A stretch of 42,218 nt of DNA from assembly GCA_028820215.1 (NCBI GenBank), contig JAPPKD010000169.1:1-42218 (forward strand), read 5' to 3'. Below, piece by piece: positions 1 to 7,979 of this stretch. The DNA is from Spirochaetaceae bacterium. Lineage in GTDB: Bacteria; Spirochaetota; Spirochaetia; SZUA-6; Bin103. The notes under the pieces were generated by a model. The model did no database searches. It was given only the letters and a program-made list of their open reading frames with translations, and was not told the DNA's origin. A program made the translations under genes and the position numbers. Numbering within the stretch: position 1 is the first letter of the stretch; each line of letters begins with the position of its first letter.

Positions 1-55
1 GTACGTACGGTGGTGTGGGGGGACGGCGGGGGTGACCCCGCCTCCTACCCGGTAC

Positions 56-1699
56 ATGACATCCAGGGACTGGAAGCAGGGGGGGCGGTGCGCCGCCGCG
101 GTGCTGGCCTGGATCGCCGCCTGCGCCGCGGCTCACGCCGATGGAACGCCGGCCGACGTCAGCGTCGAGGTCCGGCGGTTCCTCCCCCGGTCGGGGTGCG
201 AAGCGGCGTTCCGGGCGCACGACCTGGACCACCGGACGCTGCCGTCCGGACTGCCGATCGAGCTGTTCGACAGCCACGGCGCCGGCGTCGCCGCGGGTGA
301 CCTGGACGGCGACGGCGACCTCGACCTGGTGCTCACCAACCTGGCGGGGCCGGTCTCCCTGCTGTGGAACGAGGGCGGCCTGCGTTTCCGCCGGCAGATC
401 GTGCCCATCCGCCACACGCGCGCGGTCACCGTGGTCGACGCCGACGGCGACGACCTGCTCGACATCGCCTTCACCCGCGGCAACGGCCCGCCCGAGCTGT
501 GGCGGCGCGATACGCTGGACGGCGAGTTCGATCGGCTCTTTCACCCCGCCCCGGCCGAGACCGCCTACACGATGGCGTGGGGCGACCTGGACGGCGACGG
601 CGACCTGGACCTGGTGACGGCGACCTATGACGCCGAGCTGGTGAAGAACTTGGGCTTCGGCCACGGCGCGGGGGGCGTCTTCTACCACGAGCGCGTCGCC
701 AGCGGCCTGCGCACGACGCGGCTTGCCGACCGGGCGGAGGCCCTGGCGCTGCTGCTGGTGGATCTGGACGGCGACGGCCGCCCGGACATCCACGTCGGCA
801 ACGACTTCGCGCTGATCGACCAGGTCTGGCTGCGGACCGGCACCGGCTGGACGGAGGCGATGCCGTTCCGGGCGATCAGCCGCAACACGATGAGCCTGGA
901 CGCCGGCGACGTGGACGCGGACGGCGAGGAGGAGCTGTTCGCGGCCGACATGAGCCCGTACTCGGCCGAGCTGGCCCGCCACTATCTAACGGTGATGATG
1001 AAGATGGCCGAGGTGCCCGGCGAGCGGACCGATCAGCAGGTCATCGCCAACGTGCTCCTGTCGCGGGAGGAGGACGGACGGTACCGGAACAGCGCGCGCA
1101 CGGCCGGCGTGGCCTCCAGCGGGTGGAGCTGGTCGGCCAAGCTCGGCGACCTGGATCACGACGGCGCGCTCGACCTCTACGTGGTCAACGGCATGGCCGG
1201 CAGCGAGCAGTTCCCGTATCTGCCGGACGGCGAGCTGATCGAGCAGAATCAGGCGTACCGCAACATCGGTGAGGGCCGCTTCACGCCGGCTCCGGAATGG
1301 GAGCTCGCCTCGGAGCGCAGCGGACGCGGCATGGGAATGGTCGACCTGGACCTGGACGGCGACCTCGACATCGTCGTCAACAACCTGGCCACACCCGCGC
1401 AGCTTTTCGAAAACCGGATGTGCGGCGGCTCCGCGGTGCAGGTCGAGCTGCGCCAGAGCGGCGCCAACACGCGGGCGATCGGCGCCGTGGTGCGGCTGCG
1501 CACCGCCGCCGGCGTGCAGCGCCGCGACGTGCGCTCCGCGAGCGGGTACCTGTTCGGCGACCCGCAGCGCGTCCACTTCGGCCTGCCCAGCGATGCCGTG
1601 CTTCAGACCCTGGAGGTGCGCTGGCCCGACGGGGCCGTGTCGACGATCGACGATCCGCCTGCCGGCGCGTTGCTCACGATCAGGAGAAAGCCCTCCTGA
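56..1699 (+). CDS. Secreted FG-GAP/VCBS repeat protein with C-terminal ASPIC/UnbV domain
   Basis: Predicted exported beta-propeller protein of the CRTAC1-like group, 547 residues; the ligand is unknown. The N-terminus looks like a type I signal peptide: charged start, an alanine-rich core at about residues 11-25 and a likely cut after AHA near residue 28. Several DxDGDGDLDL-type calcium-binding FG-GAP motifs follow. The last 75 residues match ASPIC/UnbV, with the GAVVRL, SGYLFGDPQRVHFGL and VRWPDG motifs. I chose the ATG at 56 because it gives the cleaner signal peptide; an in-frame ATG at 32 would add eight residues. No clear ribosome binding site is visible and the promoter may lie outside the window. 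The stop touches the next gene, which has the same FG-GAP repeats, so the two are probably co-transcribed. Family assignment is confident; function is not. Confidence 0.85.
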   Translation: MTSRDWKQGGRCAAAVLAWIAACAAAHADGTPADVSVEVRRFLPRSGCEAAFRAHDLDHRTLPSGLPIELFDSHGAGVAAGDLDGDGDLDLVLTNLAGPVSLLWNEGGLRFRRQIVPIRHTRAVTVVDADGDDLLDIAFTRGNGPPELWRRDTLDGEFDRLFHPAPAETAYTMAWGDLDGDGDLDLVTATYDAELVKNLGFGHGAGGVFYHERVASGLRTTRLADRAEALALLLVDLDGDGRPDIHVGNDFALIDQVWLRTGTGWTEAMPFRAISRNTMSLDAGDVDADGEEELFAADMSPYSAELARHYLTVMMKMAEVPGERTDQQVIANVLLSREEDGRYRNSARTAGVASSGWSWSAKLGDLDHDGALDLYVVNGMAGSEQFPYLPDGELIEQNQAYRNIGEGRFTPAPEWELASERSGRGMGMVDLDLDGDLDIVVNNLATPAQLFENRMCGGSAVQVELRQSGANTRAIGAVVRLRTAAGVQRRDVRSASGYLFGDPQRVHFGLPSDAVLQTLEVRWPDGAVSTIDDPPAGALLTIRRKPS

Positions 1700-1725
1700 C
1701 GCCGCGTTCCAGGTCCCGCGCGGCG

Positions 1726-3249
1726 ATGCTCCTGGGCGCGATGGGAGTCGGCGCCGCGGCCATCGCGGTGGCCGTCGCGCTCGCGCGGGAAGCCGATGAT
1801 CTCGAACACGAGGCGTGGCGCGCGCTCCCCGACGTCTCCGAGGTCGTCGTCTCGAGCTGCACCGGCTGCCACGGCCCCCCCGACCCGGGCGAGCTGGCGC
1901 GCGCCGACTGGCTGAAATCGCTCGCCCGGATGCGGGCGATCATGGCCGAACGGGCCGCGCTCGAGCTCACGGACGACCAGTACCTGGAGGTGTGGCGGTA
2001 CTTTCGCAACCGCGCGCCGGACGCTCTTCCCTTGCTGCCCGCGGATCCGCTCGACTCGCCCCTGGTGTTTTCCGCCGAGCCCGTCGCTCCGCCCGGGTCT
2101 GTGCCTCCACTGATCACCTCGGTGCGTGCCGTGGACATCGACGGAGACGGCTCGGCCGAGGTCCTGGTGAGCGATGCCCGGCGCAACACCGTCTCCGTGC
2201 TGGCGCGTGCCGGCGATGGGTGGACGGAGGCTGTGCTGGCCGATGTCGCGGCCCCGGCCCGTGCGGCGGTGCTCGACGCCGACGGTGATGGCGACCTGGA
2301 CCTGGCCGTGGCGTCCCTCGGCAGCCTGCCGCCCACGGACGGGCTGGTCGGGGGTGTCGTGCTGCTGGACCGCGGCCCCGGAGGCTACACGCGGCGGGTG
2401 CTGCTGCAGGACGTGGGGCGGGTGGCGGACGTGCGGGCGGGAGATCTGGACGAGGACGGCGATGAGGACCTGGCGGTGGCGGTGTTCGGTCACGTGGCCG
2501 TCGGTTCGATCGGCTGGCTGGAGCAGCAGTCGGCGGGAGACTTCGCCTACCACGAGCTGGAGGAGGTCGCCGGCGCCAGCCACGTGCCGGTGGTCGACAT
2601 TGACGGCGACGGCCATCTCGACGTCGTCGCGCTCGTCTCTCAGGCCAGCGAGCGCATCGACGCCTTCCTGGGCCGCGGTGACGGAACCTTCGTGAAGCGA
2701 ACATTGTACCGAGCGCCGACGCCGCTGTTCGGCTCGTCGGGCATCGCGCCGGCCGACCTGGACGGCGACGGCGACCTGGACCTGCTCTACAGCAACGGCG
2801 ACGCGTTCGACGTGCCCGCGGCGCGGTCGACGACGATGCTGCGTCCATATCACGGCGTCCAGTGGCTGGAGAACCGGGGCCGGCGGGGCTTCGTCCGACA
2901 CGACCTGGTGCGTTTCTACGGCGCGTTCAGCCCGGTTCCGGCCGACCTGGACGGCGACGGCGACCTCGACATCGTGGCCACCAGCCTGGTGAGCGACTGG
3001 GCCGATCCGGAGCGCCGGAGCCTGATCTGGCTGGAAAACGACGGCGCGCAGCAGTTCACGGCCCATGGGATCGCGGGTGCGCCGACCCACCTGGTCACCG
3101 CCGACGTCGCCGATCTGGACGGCGACGGCCGTCCCGACATCGTCGCGGGCGGGCTGCACATGTTCGGCCCCTACGACCGGCTCGGCCGCGTCACGCTCTG
3201 GGCCAGCGGAGGATCTCGGGGCCGTGCCGCCGGGCCGCCAGGCCGCTGA
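1726..3249 (+). CDS. Membrane-anchored or secreted FG-GAP repeat protein with a haem c site
   Basis: About 507 residues. An alanine/valine-rich hydrophobic segment (residues 1-20) serves as signal or anchor. A single CTGCH haem c motif sits at residues 45-49, followed by a short helical region and then FG-GAP repeats from about residue 125 to the end, many with DLDGDGDLD calcium-binding loops. This architecture suggests an exported c-type cytochrome domain joined to a beta-propeller; a role in electron transfer or surface binding is inference. The ATG at 1726 is the first standard start. A CTG at 1696 overlaps the upstream TGA, has AGGAG ten bases before it and would add an arginine-rich N-region, so it is a real alternative. 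The upstream neighbour is also an FG-GAP protein, so this looks like a functional pair. Confidence 0.8.
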   Translation: MLLGAMGVGAAAIAVAVALAREADDLEHEAWRALPDVSEVVVSSCTGCHGPPDPGELARADWLKSLARMRAIMAERAALELTDDQYLEVWRYFRNRAPDALPLLPADPLDSPLVFSAEPVAPPGSVPPLITSVRAVDIDGDGSAEVLVSDARRNTVSVLARAGDGWTEAVLADVAAPARAAVLDADGDGDLDLAVASLGSLPPTDGLVGGVVLLDRGPGGYTRRVLLQDVGRVADVRAGDLDEDGDEDLAVAVFGHVAVGSIGWLEQQSAGDFAYHELEEVAGASHVPVVDIDGDGHLDVVALVSQASERIDAFLGRGDGTFVKRTLYRAPTPLFGSSGIAPADLDGDGDLDLLYSNGDAFDVPAARSTTMLRPYHGVQWLENRGRRGFVRHDLVRFYGAFSPVPADLDGDGDLDIVATSLVSDWADPERRSLIWLENDGAQQFTAHGIAGAPTHLVTADVADLDGDGRPDIVAGGLHMFGPYDRLGRVTLWASGGSRGRAAGPPGR

Positions 3250-3254
3250 GGCGC

Positions 3255-3284
3255 TTGTCCCGGGAGGAACCGCGGGACTACAGT
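3255..3284 (+). promoter_or_regulatory. Candidate sigma70-type promoter
   Basis: TTGTCC and TACAGT are separated by 18 bases and lie 23 bases before the ATG at 3308. The -10 keeps four of six consensus bases. It would drive the small membrane protein gene. This is a pattern match only. Confidence 0.4.
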
Positions 3285-3307
3285 GGAGCCTCGTACGGAG
3301 GCTGTCG

Positions 3308-3883
3308 ATGGGCTGGGAAGAGTTCAAGACCGGCGCGATTCGGTACTTCACCGTCCTGGGCATCATCGTCGCGATCATCCTGCTGGTTGCCGCGTACTCA
3401 CTGCGCGGCAAGATCATCAGCAAGGTCTACGAGCACCGGGCCGGCAGGCAGGTGGTCGGCGTCTGGGAGGGGGAGCGCGACTCGCGGACGCTCGAGCAGA
3501 TTCCGAGGATGCGCGCCCGCTGGGTGTTCGACGAGAGCACGTTCAGCCTGACGACCGACTACTTCTTCGCCGAATCGAACGAGTGGCGGCGCGTGCACGA
3601 GATGCGCGGCGACTACGAGTTCGTGAAACGCGGCGGTCTGAACCCGTCCCAGGTGGCGTTGAGCAACGTCACCGTGCGGCGTTCGGACAAGGAGACCAGC
3701 GTCGGGGATCCGATCGACCTGCGGCGCGCCCTGCGTCTGGACCCGATCGACGAATCCGAGGATGCCTGGGGAGCGCCGCGCATCGACTATCCCGACCTGA
3801 CCGTCAGGTTCTCCCGGGACAGCGAGGTGTTGACGATCGGCACCAACCTGATCGGCGTGGCCAACTACGACAAGGTGGAGTGA
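3308..3883 (+). CDS. Membrane-anchored protein of unknown function
   Basis: 191 residues, not recognised. A short cytoplasmic N-terminus (residues 1-12) precedes one strong transmembrane segment at about 13-31 and then a basic stretch. The rest is soluble, mixed alpha/beta and rich in charged residues, with phrases such as VGVWEGERDSR and RARWVFDESTFSLTTDYFF that look like alternating beta strands, as in a lipocalin-like or stress-response barrel. The start is supported by GGAGG seven bases upstream of the ATG at 3308. It lies 58 bases after the haem-c/FG-GAP gene, with a candidate promoter between them. No homologous family could be named from the sequence; an extracytoplasmic sensor or lipid-binding role would be speculation. 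Confidence 0.7.
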   Translation: MGWEEFKTGAIRYFTVLGIIVAIILLVAAYSLRGKIISKVYEHRAGRQVVGVWEGERDSRTLEQIPRMRARWVFDESTFSLTTDYFFAESNEWRRVHEMRGDYEFVKRGGLNPSQVALSNVTVRRSDKETSVGDPIDLRRALRLDPIDESEDAWGAPRIDYPDLTVRFSRDSEVLTIGTNLIGVANYDKVE

Positions 3884-3925
3884 TCGGCAGGGGCGGGTCC
3901 GGCCACGCCGCCACTATCCTCCCTC

Positions 3926-3953
3926 GTCGATAAATAATCGACATATCATGTCG
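3926..3953. promoter_or_regulatory. Two overlapping palindromes upstream of the fic remnant (candidate operator)
   Basis: GTCGAT-aaata-ATCGAC spans 3926-3942 and CGACAT-atc-ATGTCG spans 3939-3953. Both are perfect in their arms and share four bases. The segment is AT-rich in a GC-rich setting and overlaps the predicted -35 box at 3938-3943, so a dimeric regulator bound here would block transcription. Autoregulation by a winged-helix Fic protein is an inference. Confidence 0.5.
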
Positions 3954-3967
3954 TTATCTGTGATACT
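3938..3967 (+). promoter_or_regulatory. Promoter of the fic gene
   Basis: TCGACA (five of six consensus bases), an 18-base spacer and GATACT. The -10 ends nine bases before the GTG start at 3977, so the transcript would have almost no leader. Confidence 0.5.
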
Positions 3968-3976
3968 TATGAGCAC

Positions 3977-5066
3977 GTGATCTTCTCCGCACCGGAGGTG
4001 ACCGCGGCCGACGAGCGCGTCCTCGGGCGCATCGGGCAACGTCGCGAGGAGTTGCGCTTCTACCTGCATCGGCCGCGGCGGTGGTACGGGACGCTTCGCC
4101 GGGTGACCGAGGCGCGCGCGATCCAGGGATCGAACTCCATCGAGGGGTATCACTCCAGCGTCGAGGACGTGGCCGCCATCATGGAGGGCGAGGAGCCCAG
4201 CGCCGCCGATGCGCCCACGCGCGCCGCGATCGGCGGTTACCGGGACGCCATGACGTACGTCATCAACCTGGCGCCGACGGCGCCCTCCATCGACGCATCG
4301 CTGCTGAAGTCCCTCCACTTCATGATGCTGAAGCACGATCTGGACAAGGCCCCTGGCCAGTGGAGGCCCGGCGACGTTTCCGTGAGGAACCCTGATGGCG
4401 ACGTCGTGTACTCGGCACCCGACAGAGACATGGTAGAGCCGCTGATGGAAGAGCTGATCGAGCAGATCGCCCGCCGTGACGCGCCGATTCCGGTCGTGGC
4501 TGCCATGGCCCACCTGTTGCCTGCAGACGTTCGTGCTGGCGAGCGACGCAACGCTCAGCCCCGAGTTCGCAAGCATCGAGGAATACCTGGGACGTAACAC
4601 CCTCGCCTACTACGACGTGCTCGCGGAGGTGGGGCAGGGCAAGTGGTCCCCCCGTCGCAGTGCCGGTCCATGGGTCCGTTTCTGTCTGACGGCCCATTAT
4701 CGGCAGGCAGCCACCCTGCTCCGTCGGGTGCGGGAAACCGAGGCGCTGTGGGACCGGTGCGAACAGGTCGCGGCCTCCCATCGACTGCCCGACCGGGTGG
4801 TGGGCGCCCTCTGCGACGCCTGCCGCGGCTGGAGGCTGCGGCGCCCGCTCTACATGAAGACGGTTGCGAGCTCAACCGGAGAGGAGATCACCGCGGCGTC
4901 CGCCACCCGTGACCTGGCCGCCATGGTGACCGCCGGCCTGCTGGTTCCCTCGGGCGAAAAACGCGGGCGCAGCTACCACGGGACGGAGGTGTTGCGCTCC
5001 CTGTGGCACGAGATACGCCACGTGCGCTTGGTGGACACGGCGGAAGACCCCTACCGCTCCGATTGA
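3977..5066 (+). pseudogene. Fic-family AMP transferase gene, broken by loss of the catalytic loop
   Basis: Fic enzymes transfer AMP from ATP to target proteins. The first part reads in one frame from a GTG at 3977. It has the N-terminal (S/T)xxxE(G/N) inhibitory motif at residues 52-57 (SNSIEG) and a normal Fic flap region (GQWRPGDVSVRN, then YSAPDRDMVEPL). At 4516/4517 it jumps frame: AMAHL is followed in the third frame by CLQTFVLA, and a C-terminal winged helix continues to 5066. In intact homologues these two blocks are joined by about 17 codons carrying HPFxDGNGR. That catalytic loop is absent, which implies loss of roughly 50 bases and a frameshift. In its own frame the first part stops at 4597. 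The product cannot be an active transferase. An assembly deletion is possible. Confidence 0.8.
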
Positions 5067-5115
5067 GGTCCGGATCAAGATCCTGCGATGGTCGGTGTTC
5101 GGCAGCGGTCGGCCA

Positions 5116-6093
5116 TCACAGCAGATCGGGGCGTACCGGCGTGCCGAGCTCGGCCGAACGGATCGCGGCCAGCGCGACCTGCAGCGACGCGCGCCCCTCA
5201 GCGGCGGTGACGCTGGGCTGCCGGCCGGCGGCGATGCCCTCCAGAAAGTCCTCGATCTCCTCGGCGATGGCGTGGCCGAAGCTGGGCCGTTCGTAGCGTT
5301 CGCCGGTCAGGCATACCGCAAGCCCCTGTTCGACCAGGTCGACCCGCGCGGTGCCGCCGGTGCCGATCACTTCCAGCTTGATGTCACCGCCCGGGATCTC
5401 CCGCGGCAGCATCCAGCCGCTCTCCACGCACGCCACGGCGCCGCCGTCCAGGCGGCCCAAGGTGAACGCGACGTCTTCCACGGCGTATCCCCTGGCGGCG
5501 AGCAGGCCGCTGCGCGCTTCGGTGTGGACCTGCGCGAACTCGCGACCGGTCAGCCAGCGGATGACGTCGTAGTCGTGGATGCCAAGGAAGAGCTGCACGG
5601 ACACGCGGCCGCGCAGGTTGTCCTGCGACGCGCTGGAGGTGATGCGGCGCGCGTGCAGGCTGATCGGATCGCCGAGCGCGCCGTCGTCGAGCATCCGCTT
5701 GACGCGCACGTAACGCGGATCGAAGCGGACGATCTGCGCGACCATGAGTTGTCCGGGGGAAGTTTCCGCGGCCGCGACGATCCGGTCGGCGTCCGCCATG
5801 GTGGTCGCGATCGGCTTCTCCAGCAGCACGTGCTTGCCGGCCGCCAGCGCGGCAAGGGTCGGCTCGACGTGGTCGGCGTCGGGGGTGCAGATGCTGACCG
5901 CCTCCACGTCGGACCGGTCCAGGAGCTCTTCGATGCTCGCGAACGCTGCGGCGCCGGCCTCGTCAGCCATTGAGCGCGCCGTGTCGGGGCGGGCATCGAA
6001 CACGCCGACCAAGTGCGAGCGCGGCTCGGCGGCGTAGGTACGGGCGTGGATGGCGCCCATGTAGCCGACGCCGACCACGGCGACGCCGATCAC
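5116..6093 (-). CDS. Gfo/Idh/MocA-family NAD(P)-dependent oxidoreductase
   Basis: 325 residues. The family oxidises or reduces sugars and polyols with NAD(P). The Rossmann motif GVGYMG is at residues 8-13, and the conserved EKP with the catalytic or cofactor-binding lysine is at 92-94 (K93). IHDYDV at 172-177 carries the usual active-site histidine and aspartate. The start is a GTG at 6093 with GGGAGG just upstream; longer in-frame readings to 6222 lack family similarity. It is the last gene of a minus-strand run and follows the glycosyl-hydrolase-like gene by about 20 bases if that gene's frame is restored, so the two are probably co-transcribed and share a carbohydrate substrate. The exact substrate cannot be read from the sequence. 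Confidence 0.88.
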   Translation of the reverse strand: MIGVAVVGVGYMGAIHARTYAAEPRSHLVGVFDARPDTARSMADEAGAAAFASIEELLDRSDVEAVSICTPDADHVEPTLAALAAGKHVLLEKPIATTMADADRIVAAAETSPGQLMVAQIVRFDPRYVRVKRMLDDGALGDPISLHARRITSSASQDNLRGRVSVQLFLGIHDYDVIRWLTGREFAQVHTEARSGLLAARGYAVEDVAFTLGRLDGGAVACVESGWMLPREIPGGDIKLEVIGTGGTARVDLVEQGLAVCLTGERYERPSFGHAIAEEIEDFLEGIAAGRQPSVTAAEGRASLQVALAAIRSAELGTPVRPDLL

Positions 6094-6154
6094 GGAGCCT
6101 CCCGGCCGGCCGGTCAACCGGGCGCCACGCCGTGCATGTTCCAGCCGGCCAGGC

Positions 6155-7969
6155 TCAGAAGCGGCTGGATCGCGCGGTCCTGCTCCAGCAACTCGGGCCG
6201 CACGTCGTGCAGCGCCGCGCACCGCTCCTGAGCTCCCGCTCGGTCAGTGGCGTCCCCAGCGGCGGCTCGCCGGCCGCGTGCCAGCGGTCGATCTCGTCGC
6301 GGTGACCCAGTCGCCGCAGCGCGTTCCAGTACCCGCGGTGGTGGTCGCGCTGGTAGCTGTCCCAGAAGAACAGATGCTCGCTGCCGGCGTCGTAGAGCAT
6401 CTTCGCCATACGGCGAAAGTCCTCCGGAGGCATGAAGCGCGGCATGATGTTCATGGCCAGCCGGCACGTAGTCCCGGCGACCGCGTCCGCGAACGGACGC
6501 ACCTGCTCGGGGCCGCTCCAGGTGTCGGTGGGTACGGGCAGCGCATAAGGCGCGCTGCTGTATGGCATCACCGTGTCCACCAGCCCTTCGCGCGCCCAGG
6601 CGGCCACGTCGATGCCGAAGAACAGGTTGTCCTCGACGGAGCCCAGGATGCAGGCGGAGATCTCCACCGGCGCCCCGCGGGCGGAGCCCTCGTCGGCCAT
6701 GGCTTGGCGAACGCGCCGCATGAATGCGGTGAGCACGTCGGCGCGGTAACTCAGCCACTGCGGATCGTCGGCCGGTGTCCGGAACGCATCCTTTCCGGTC
6801 GCCGCCGTGAACCCTTCGGTCAGGGGCGCCTCGTAGTCCAGGTAGGGCGGGCGGCGGTTGTAGAGCAGCGTGACGCCGTCGACGGGGTAGGCGCGCACCA
6901 CCTCGCGCAGGACGGAGATGCAGTACTCCTGCACCTCCGGGAACGCGTAGGACAGGCGTGCCTGATCGCGGCCGTCGCGGTCCTTGCAGCGCCACTCCGG
7001 GTGGCGGTCGTAGAGGCCGTCGGCGAAGGCGTAGTCGATCAGCGGTGGCGGATAGGTCCACCCGGCCAGCCGGTAGGCGGCGTGGAAGCCCAGGCCCATG
7101 CCGTGCGCGTAGCGGGCCGCCTCCCCGAACGGGTCGATGCCGGCGGCCACCAGCCGGTTCCAGCCCTCGTGCTGGTAGCGGTCCCACTTGCGCCCGTAGT
7201 CGGGCGGTTCGATCTGGTCCAGGGTGCGACCGATCCGGCTGGGATAGTTCATCAGGTCGCCGGAACCCATCTCCCAGTGGATGCGGTCGAAGTCGCTGTC
7301 CCGGTACGACTCGAGTTCCTCCCGGATCGCGTCGACCGTGCCGGCGCGCAGCACGTTGCTGATGTCGGTGTGACCCTGCAGCCGCTTGTGCGACCGGTCG
7401 GCGCGGTCCGTGCGGACGAGCGCTGCCTCCTCGTCGGTGAGCGGCACCAGCTTGACGTAGGCGATCCGCGCCGGGGCATGGTCGCCCAGCTCAGGATGGT
7501 CGCTGGTGCCCGCGCGCAGGCGGTACTGGGAGAAGGTGATCTCCTGGTCGGTCAGGTCGGCGACCTTCCAGAAGATCTCCTCCAGGCGGCGGCGCTTGAG
7601 GTGCCCGCCGGGGTCCCATTCGAGGACGGAGAAGGACTGATCGCCGGTAAGCCTGGCCCGCAGCCATACGACGTCGCCGGTGGAGTTGTGCCAATCGATC
7701 TGCCCGATGTCGCTGGGATGGATGCCGATCGAAATGGCGTGCGGGCCGCGGAGGTCCAGCGGGCAAGTGACATCGGGCGCGCCCGTTTCCGGGTTGGCCA
7801 TGAGCATGGTGCCACTGAACGCCGGCGTCTCGTAGGGCAGGGTGCGCCAGGCGCCGCGGCGGGACTCCGTGCTCAGGGCGTCGGCAGGAGCGCAGCGATC
7901 CAGGTCCGAGACGTAGATCGGAGGCGAGGTGAATGCGCGGTCGCCGATCAGGTCGGGTGGTGGTGCCAT
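6155..7969 (-). CDS. Glycosyl-hydrolase-like (family 10-like TIM barrel) protein, C-terminus frameshifted
   Basis: 604 residues as read. The N-terminal part (about 1-215) looks like a beta-rich module. From about 230 the sequence resembles GHL10-type TIM-barrel glycosyl-hydrolase-like proteins: a stretch on travel-distance/start (RYAHGMGLGFHAAYRL), GVTLLYNRRPP after a predicted strand, and VMPYSS and HLFFWDSY near the last strands. No signal peptide is seen, so it is probably cytoplasmic. The ATG at 7969 is ten bases after the nucleoside phosphorylase stop. Near 6228-6235 the frame appears broken: losing one base there replaces a natural tail (ELQERCAALHDV..., ending at 6114) with an odd cysteine- and arginine-rich tail ending at 6155. 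The restored gene would be 6114-7969. Enzymatic activity is unproven. Confidence 0.6.
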   Translation of the reverse strand: MAPPPDLIGDRAFTSPPIYVSDLDRCAPADALSTESRRGAWRTLPYETPAFSGTMLMANPETGAPDVTCPLDLRGPHAISIGIHPSDIGQIDWHNSTGDVVWLRARLTGDQSFSVLEWDPGGHLKRRRLEEIFWKVADLTDQEITFSQYRLRAGTSDHPELGDHAPARIAYVKLVPLTDEEAALVRTDRADRSHKRLQGHTDISNVLRAGTVDAIREELESYRDSDFDRIHWEMGSGDLMNYPSRIGRTLDQIEPPDYGRKWDRYQHEGWNRLVAAGIDPFGEAARYAHGMGLGFHAAYRLAGWTYPPPLIDYAFADGLYDRHPEWRCKDRDGRDQARLSYAFPEVQEYCISVLREVVRAYPVDGVTLLYNRRPPYLDYEAPLTEGFTAATGKDAFRTPADDPQWLSYRADVLTAFMRRVRQAMADEGSARGAPVEISACILGSVEDNLFFGIDVAAWAREGLVDTVMPYSSAPYALPVPTDTWSGPEQVRPFADAVAGTTCRLAMNIMPRFMPPEDFRRMAKMLYDAGSEHLFFWDSYQRDHHRGYWNALRRLGHRDEIDRWHAAGEPPLGTPLTERELRSGARRCTTCGPSCWSRTARSSRF

Positions 7970-7979
7970 GACGGCTACG

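Noticed and set aside
300..3130. Repeated GACCTGGACGGCGACGG motifs as a DNA repeat family
   Set aside because: They are always in the frame coding DLDGDG loops of FG-GAP repeats.
1603..3423. Minus-strand open frame opposite the haem-c/FG-GAP gene
   Set aside because: It consists of repeated VAVAVQVG-type phrases, the antisense of the DxDGDG repeats.
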